Shown one piece after another: positions 6,168 through 9,716 of a stretch of DNA of 9,716 nucleotides. The notes beneath the pieces are model-generated. The model did not search any database. It was given only the letters and a program-made list of their open reading frames with translations, and had not been told where the DNA came from. The stretch comes from an uncultured Clostridia bacterium. Its GTDB lineage: Bacteria > Bacillota > Clostridia > HGM11514. The position numbers and the translations under genes are program-made. Where the stretch lies: assembly GCA_934489915.1 (NCBI GenBank), contig CAKSSZ010000041.1:1-9716 (forward strand), given 5' to 3'. Position 1 is the stretch's first letter; every line of letters begins with the position of its first letter.

Positions 6168-7831
6168 TTCTGCGGTTCATCTCCTTGTGCCAAAAATGTT
6201 ACGGTAAAACAGCTCCCTTTGCCTAATGTACTGGTAACGGTTACTTCTGCGTTTTGGTTTTTAGCAATGTGCTTTACAATAGAAAGCCCCAAGCCCGTTC
6301 CGCCGGCGGCCTTGGAACGGCTTTTATCCACCCGGTAAAACCGCTCGAAAATGTGCCGGCAATCTTCCGGGGAAATGCCTACGCCGGTATCGGCGACCCG
6401 GATCTGTCCCGGCTGCAGCGTAACGGTTACCTGCCCGCCGACACGGTTATATTTCACCCCGTTTTCACACAAATTATACACCAATTCTTCCAATCGGGAG
6501 CTGTTGCCGTTGACGGTGAAATCCGCCCCTTCCAAGGTGAGGGTGACCTGTTTTTCCTTTGCTTGCTCTTCTAAACGGGACAATGCTTGCTGCGCTACTG
6601 CACGGACGGAGACGGGAGAGGATTCGCTCGGCAGCTCTTCTTCCAGGTGAGACAGCGCCATAATGTCTTGAATCAGGGCAATCAAACGCTTGCTTTCCGT
6701 CTCGATTTTTTCTGCAAAGGCTCTGGTTTGTTCTCCGCTTGCCATGCCTCTGGCAATCAGCTGAGCATAGCCTAAAATGGAGGTAAGGGGTGTTTTCAGC
6801 TCGTGGGAGACGTTTGCAGAAAATTCCCGCCGCAATTCCTCGTTTTTTTCCTCCTCAGAGCAATCCACCATCAGCAGAACAATGCCGTTGACCTTGCTGT
6901 CTGCCATGACCGGGCTGCAATACAGCCGGCAGCTCCTTCCCATGCGCTGGAATGTTTTTGTGAGGGTTTCTCCGGTTCGTGCACGGAATACACATTGCCG
7001 AACCTCCTTGACCGGGCAGATTTTTTCTAAGGACTCGGATTCATCACCGGCGATCTCCAGCCATTCTAAGCCGCTTTGGTTGACAGTTAAAACGGCTCCT
7101 TGCTCGTCCAATACCGCCAAGCCCTCCTTCATGGCGTCTGAAATCGTTTGCAGCTGTTGCTTTTGCCCTTGAATACGTGCCATTTGCTGCTTTATTTTTC
7201 GGTTTTGCCGGCTGATACGCTGCAAAAAAGGGCGCAGCTCCGGGTAAATATTTTGCGCCGGACTGTCCTCCTGCCATTGCTCTAAGGGGCGGACAATCCG
7301 ATCCGTCAGCCGATAGGAAAGCACGGTTGCCAAAACATACAGCGCCGCCGTCAGCAGCAATAAGCATAGGGCAATGGTTGCCGCCAACTTTGCAATTTGG
7401 TATTGGGCTGCGCCGATGCGGCAAACCGAACCGTCCTGAAGCCGCACCGCATAGTAATAAATCACTTGATCCAATACTTTCGACCGGCGGGTGGAATCCC
7501 CCCGGCCTGTTTCCATTGCCTCTGCAATTTCGGGGCGGTTTTTGTGGTTTTTCATATGGGAGGCGTCCGCCTGATTGTCATAAAGTACCGTTCCGTCGGG
7601 GGCAATCAGGGTAATGCGCCGGGCTTGACCTGCCTGTGACAGTGCGTCGGCAACCCGGTCGGAATCTTCGATTTGCTCCAATAAAGCGGCACAGAGAAGG
7701 GCTTCGTTTTTTGTTTCCTCCTGCGCACGGCGGGAAAAGGCAGTCCCGCCCAACGCTGCTGTAAGTAAAAAGGTCAGCCCCAGCAGAATGGCTGAAAGCA
7801 GCCGCATATTTCGGTTAATTGCGTCAAACAT
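6164..7831 (-). CDS. Membrane sensor histidine kinase, PhoR-like
   Basis: A 555-residue sensor kinase, numbered from the ATG at 7829-7831. Transmembrane segment 1 spans about 9-30, an extracytoplasmic region about 32-145 has a Cache/PAS-like look (ITLIAPDGTVLYDN), and transmembrane segment 2 spans about 147-170. A HAMP-like linker follows (YRLTDRIVRPLEQW), then a PAS-like domain around 225-325. The dimerisation helix carries the phosphorylated His343 in FSANVSHELKTPLTS. The ATP-binding domain has the N box (NLCENGVKYN), G1 box (VADTGVGIS), F box (IFERFYRVDKSRS) and G2 box (GGTGLGLSIVKH), so it looks catalytically intact. Gene order after the regulator and the PAS-HisKA layout resemble PhoR, which senses phosphate status, but no pst or phoU gene is in view, so the signal is unknown. 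The PHP gene overlaps its stop codon. Confidence 0.93.
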   Translation of the reverse strand: MFDAINRNMRLLSAILLGLTFLLTAALGGTAFSRRAQEETKNEALLCAALLEQIEDSDRVADALSQAGQARRITLIAPDGTVLYDNQADASHMKNHKNRPEIAEAMETGRGDSTRRSKVLDQVIYYYAVRLQDGSVCRIGAAQYQIAKLAATIALCLLLLTAALYVLATVLSYRLTDRIVRPLEQWQEDSPAQNIYPELRPFLQRISRQNRKIKQQMARIQGQKQQLQTISDAMKEGLAVLDEQGAVLTVNQSGLEWLEIAGDESESLEKICPVKEVRQCVFRARTGETLTKTFQRMGRSCRLYCSPVMADSKVNGIVLLMVDCSEEEKNEELRREFSANVSHELKTPLTSILGYAQLIARGMASGEQTRAFAEKIETESKRLIALIQDIMALSHLEEELPSESSPVSVRAVAQQALSRLEEQAKEKQVTLTLEGADFTVNGNSSRLEELVYNLCENGVKYNRVGGQVTVTLQPGQIRVADTGVGISPEDCRHIFERFYRVDKSRSKAAGGTGLGLSIVKHIAKNQNAEVTVTSTLGKGSCFTVTFLAQGDEPQK

Positions 7832-7836
7832 CATAA

Positions 7837-7841
7837 CCTCC
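7837..7841 (-). promoter_or_regulatory. Ribosome binding site deciding the kinase start
   Basis: Minus-strand GGAGG lies five bases before the ATG at 7831 but only two before the ATG at 7834, and it overlaps the reading frame of the farther upstream ATG at 7843. This favours the ATG at 7831, giving MFDAINRN as the N-terminus. The upstream ATG has only a weak GGGCGACGGA ahead of it. Confidence 0.65.
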
Positions 7842-7883
7842 ATTCCGTCGCCCTACAGTCGGCACAAGCAGTGATTCAATCTT

Positions 7884-8576
7884 TTATTTAAGCGTCCCCG
7901 ATCTTTGAGGGAGGCAGGCCTTGTAGCCTACATTCCGCACCGTTTCAATCAATTCTCCCCCTTCGCCCAGCTTTTGCCGCAGCGTTCGGATGTGTACGTC
8001 CACGGTGCGGGTTTCCCCTTCAAAATCCGTGTCCCACACCAGATTCATCAGCTGATCTCGGGTGAGCACCATGTTTTTATGCAAGAGCAGCTGGCGCAGC
8101 AGCTCAAATTCTTTGTAGGTCAGGGTAATTTCCCGATCATTGACCAGTATCCGCCGTCCCTTTTCGTCCATGGTAATACATCCCAGGCGCAAGGCAGCTG
8201 GCTCCGGCTCCCGCCGCCGCAGCCCTGCTTTTACTCGGCTGAGCAGCTCCATAATATCAAAGGGCTTGGTCATATAATCGTCTGCCCCGGCGTCCAACCC
8301 TCTGATTTTATCCATCTGAGAGGATTTTGCCGTCAGCATAATGACATAAGCGTCCTGTGTTTTGGCATTTTTGCGGATCTGCTCCAGCAGCGTCAGCCCG
8401 TCTGCGTCCGGCAGCATAATATCCAGCAGCACCGCGTCGGGGACTGCATCCTCCGTTCCCTGCCAGAAGGCGGCACCGGTTTCATAGCCGCGGACGGTAT
8501 AGCCCATGGTTCGCAGAGTGTATTCCAGCAACTCGCGAATGGAGCTGTCATCCTCCACGCAGTCAATCCGAATCAT
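7884..8576 (-). CDS. OmpR/PhoB-family response regulator
   Basis: This 230-residue protein is a two-domain transcription factor. The receiver domain (about 1-120) has the acidic pocket VEDD (7-10), phosphorylated Asp52 in LLDIMLPDADG, Thr82 in MLTAKS and Lys104 in MTKPFD. The DNA-binding winged helix (about 128-222) carries LTYKEFELLRQLL, LTRDQLMNLVW, the recognition-helix region RTVDVHIRTLRQKL and the wing TVRNVGYK. The start at 8574-8576 is set by AAGGAGGAG six to eight bases upstream and gives the usual N-terminus; an ATG at 8609 in the same frame would add eleven basic residues across the binding site and is unlikely. The partner kinase starts 52 bases downstream. Its own promoter and a set of PHO-box-like repeats lie upstream, so autoregulation is possible. 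The pairing looks PhoP/PhoR-like, but the regulon cannot be read from the window. Confidence 0.95.
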   Translation of the reverse strand: MIRIDCVEDDSSIRELLEYTLRTMGYTVRGYETGAAFWQGTEDAVPDAVLLDIMLPDADGLTLLEQIRKNAKTQDAYVIMLTAKSSQMDKIRGLDAGADDYMTKPFDIMELLSRVKAGLRRREPEPAALRLGCITMDEKGRRILVNDREITLTYKEFELLRQLLLHKNMVLTRDQLMNLVWDTDFEGETRTVDVHIRTLRQKLGEGGELIETVRNVGYKACLPQRSGTLK

Positions 8577-8616
8577 ACCCGTCTCCTCCTTTTTCTTATT
8601 ATGATACATAAAATAC

Positions 8617-8655
8617 GTTAAATCAGTGATCCTAATCCTGTAAAATTTATGTTAA
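8617..8655 (-). promoter_or_regulatory. PHO-box-like direct repeats in the regulator leader
   Basis: On the minus strand TTAACA (8655-8650) is followed eleven bases later by TTTACA (8644-8639) and, a further 22 bases on, by TTTAAC (8622-8617). Bacillus PhoP binds TT(A/T/C)ACA repeats at an 11-base period, so the first pair fits well; the third copy is imperfect and the position between is missing. The repeats lie downstream of the predicted start point, in the leader. The region is A/T-rich, so chance is a real alternative. Confidence 0.35.
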
Positions 8656-8676
8656 AATTGCACCTTTTCTGTTTTT

Positions 8677-8705
8677 ATTGTAGCACAGCGAAAATGAAAA
8701 TGCAA
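8677..8705 (-). promoter_or_regulatory. Sigma-A promoter of the regulator-kinase-PHP operon
   Basis: On the minus strand TTGCAT (8705-8700), a 17-base spacer and TACAAT (8682-8677), with TGC as an extended -10, form a good vegetative promoter. The expected start near 8670 gives a leader of about 95 bases, long enough to contain the PHO-box-like repeats. Confidence 0.75.
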
Positions 8706-8711
8706 GAGGGT

Positions 8712-8740
8712 TTGACGAAATAGGATCTTTATGGTATAAT
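8712..8740 (+). promoter_or_regulatory. Sigma-A promoter of the ybaK gene
   Basis: TTGACG (8712-8717), a 17-base spacer and TATAAT (8735-8740), with TGG before the -10, form a near-consensus vegetative promoter. The core ATGGTATAAT is the same ten bases as in the promoter at 2331-2359. The start point would be near 8747. Its -35 element is only six bases from that of the divergent operon. Confidence 0.85.
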
Positions 8741-8773
8741 AAAATATTATGAGAATAGAAAGGATCGACCGGT

Positions 8774-9247
8774 ATGACAAAAACAAACGCAATGCGCCAG
8801 TTGGAAAAAGCCGGAATTTCTTATCAGGCGCTTTTTTATGAAGTGGATGAGTCGGATTTGTCCGGAATGCATATTGCCGCACAATTGCAGGAGGATCCGA
8901 ACCGAATTTTTAAAACCCTGGTGGCAAGGGGAGAGAAACACGGGGTTTGCGTCTTTTGTATCCCGGTGTGCCGGGAAGTGGATTTGAAGCTGGCAGCCAA
9001 GGCCGCCGGGGAAAAACGGGTGGAGCTGGTAGCGGTAAAGGAGCTGCTGGGCTTGACCGGCTATATCCGGGGCGGCTGCTCCCCTGTGGGAATGAAGAAA
9101 AAATACCCGACTTATATAGAGGCGTCCGCCTTGGATTTCCCGCAGATTGCGGTCAGTGCCGGTGTGCGGGGCTGTCAGCTGATGGTAGAGCCGCAGCGGC
9201 TGATCGCATTTACCAATGCGACGCCCTGCCATATCACCGTTTCATAG
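8774..9247 (+). CDS. ybaK: Cys-tRNA(Pro)/Cys-tRNA(Cys) deacylase, YbaK family
   Basis: This 157-residue protein matches the YbaK/EbsC group of editing enzymes, which act in trans in the cytoplasm to hydrolyse cysteine wrongly attached to tRNA(Pro) by prolyl-tRNA synthetase. Features seen are the conserved lysine in IFKTLVARG (Lys47), KLAAKAAGEKRVELV (72-86), the glycine-rich GYIRGGCSPVGMKKKYPTYI (97-115, in part) and VSAGVRGCQLMVEP (127-140). Length is typical of the family (155-160). The start has AAAGGA nine bases upstream. It has its own promoter and is followed after 76 bases by a transporter gene with no clear terminator between, so the two may share a transcript. Confidence 0.93.
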   Translation: MTKTNAMRQLEKAGISYQALFYEVDESDLSGMHIAAQLQEDPNRIFKTLVARGEKHGVCVFCIPVCREVDLKLAAKAAGEKRVELVAVKELLGLTGYIRGGCSPVGMKKKYPTYIEASALDFPQIAVSAGVRGCQLMVEPQRLIAFTNATPCHITVS

Positions 9248-9323
9248 CGGTGAAAGACGAAGGAAAAAGTAAATCGAATTTACAGAAAAAACTTCACACG
9301 CCCAAGTAAGGAGAACGGATAAA

Positions 9324-9716
9324 ATGAATTATAAAAAAACGCTGGCGGCAAGCTTTATCGGCTATATTGTGCAGGCAGTGGTGAATAATTTTGCCCCTCT
9401 TTTGTTCCTGTTGTTTCGGCAGGAATGGGGGCTGACGGTAGATCAGGTTGCCTTTTTGGCTACCTTTAATTTTGGTACTCAGCTGGTGATCGATTTGCTT
9501 TCGTCCCGGTTTGTCCATCGGATCGGCTATCGGGTCAGCATTGTGCTTGCCCATGTCTGCGCTGCAGTAGGGATGGCGGGGCTTGCATTTTTGCCCCAGG
9601 TATTGCCCAGCCCATATTTGGGGCTTTTGGTTTCCATCTTTTTTTATGCCATCGGCGGGGGGCTGATTGAAGTATTAGTAAGCCCCATTGTGGAGGCGTG
9701 TCCTACCAAGCGTAAG
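9324..9716 (+). CDS. Major facilitator superfamily transporter, N-terminal part
   Basis: The 131 codons before the right edge encode the first third of an MFS permease, a membrane protein that normally has twelve helices and about 400 residues. Hydrophobic segments lie at roughly 7-30, 42-60, 68-92 and 98-122. Between helices 2 and 3, SSRFVHRIGYR (60-70) fits the conserved D/R-rich MFS loop. The stretch GGGLIEVLVSPIVEACP (111-127) is characteristic of a clostridial MFS subgroup often annotated as sugar permease-like, but the substrate is unknown. The start has AAGGAG at 9308-9313, ten bases upstream. No promoter is evident in the 76 bases after ybaK, so read-through from ybaK is likely. Confidence 0.88.
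   Translation, partial: MNYKKTLAASFIGYIVQAVVNNFAPLLFLLFRQEWGLTVDQVAFLATFNFGTQLVIDLLSSRFVHRIGYRVSIVLAHVCAAVGMAGLAFLPQVLPSPYLGLLVSIFFYAIGGGLIEVLVSPIVEACPTKRK

Noticed and set aside
7905..8621. Open frame of 238 codons on the plus strand across the response regulator
   Set aside because: The regulator on the other strand has every expected motif; this frame has no recognisable domain and no good start signal.
9269..9290. Small hairpin GTAAAT-CGA-ATTTAC between ybaK and the transporter gene
   Set aside because: The stem is only 6 bp and A/T-rich with no T run on the plus strand. On the minus strand a T run follows, but no minus-strand gene ends there.

Overview
The window looks like part of the chromosome of a spore-forming member of the Bacillota, most likely class Clostridia. 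The evidence is a dipicolinate synthase pair (dpaA-dpaB), AGGAGG-type ribosome binding sites on almost every gene, and TTGACA/TGnTATAAT-type vegetative promoters. Carrying dpaAB argues against Clostridium sensu stricto, whose members generally lack these genes. Base composition looks balanced to slightly GC-rich by eye. Nothing in the sequence settles a finer placement. There are no rRNA or tRNA genes, CRISPR arrays, insertion sequences or phage genes.

Region 1 (1-2263, minus strand) is a sporulation operon. A promoter with an excellent sigma-K match is followed by dpaA, dpaB and then, 20 bases further on, a subtilisin-family protease with no signal peptide that runs off the left edge. DpaA and DpaB make dipicolinic acid in the mother cell late in sporulation. 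The protease is closely packed behind them and would be made at the same time.

Region 2 (2331-5291, plus strand) is a single-gene unit. A near-consensus sigma-A promoter drives a 939-residue exported protein made of beta-rich, Ig-like and lectin-like modules. A perfect 18-bp hairpin terminator closes it. No enzyme motif or cell-wall anchor is visible, so this is the least explained gene here.

Region 3 (5349-8705, minus strand) is a signalling operon: an OmpR/PhoB-type response regulator, a PhoR-like membrane sensor kinase, and a PHP-family phosphoesterase of the histidinol-phosphatase type. The phosphoesterase start codon overlaps the kinase stop. Repeats resembling a PHO box lie in the leader of the regulator gene.

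Region 4 (8712-9716, plus strand) starts at a promoter placed back-to-back with that of the signalling operon. It holds a YbaK-type Cys-tRNA(Pro) deacylase and the first 131 codons of a major facilitator transporter, cut by the right edge.

I did not find a clearly new multi-gene system. The best leads are the protease in the dipicolinate operon, the modular secreted protein, and the regulator-kinase-PHP unit with its possible autoregulatory site.
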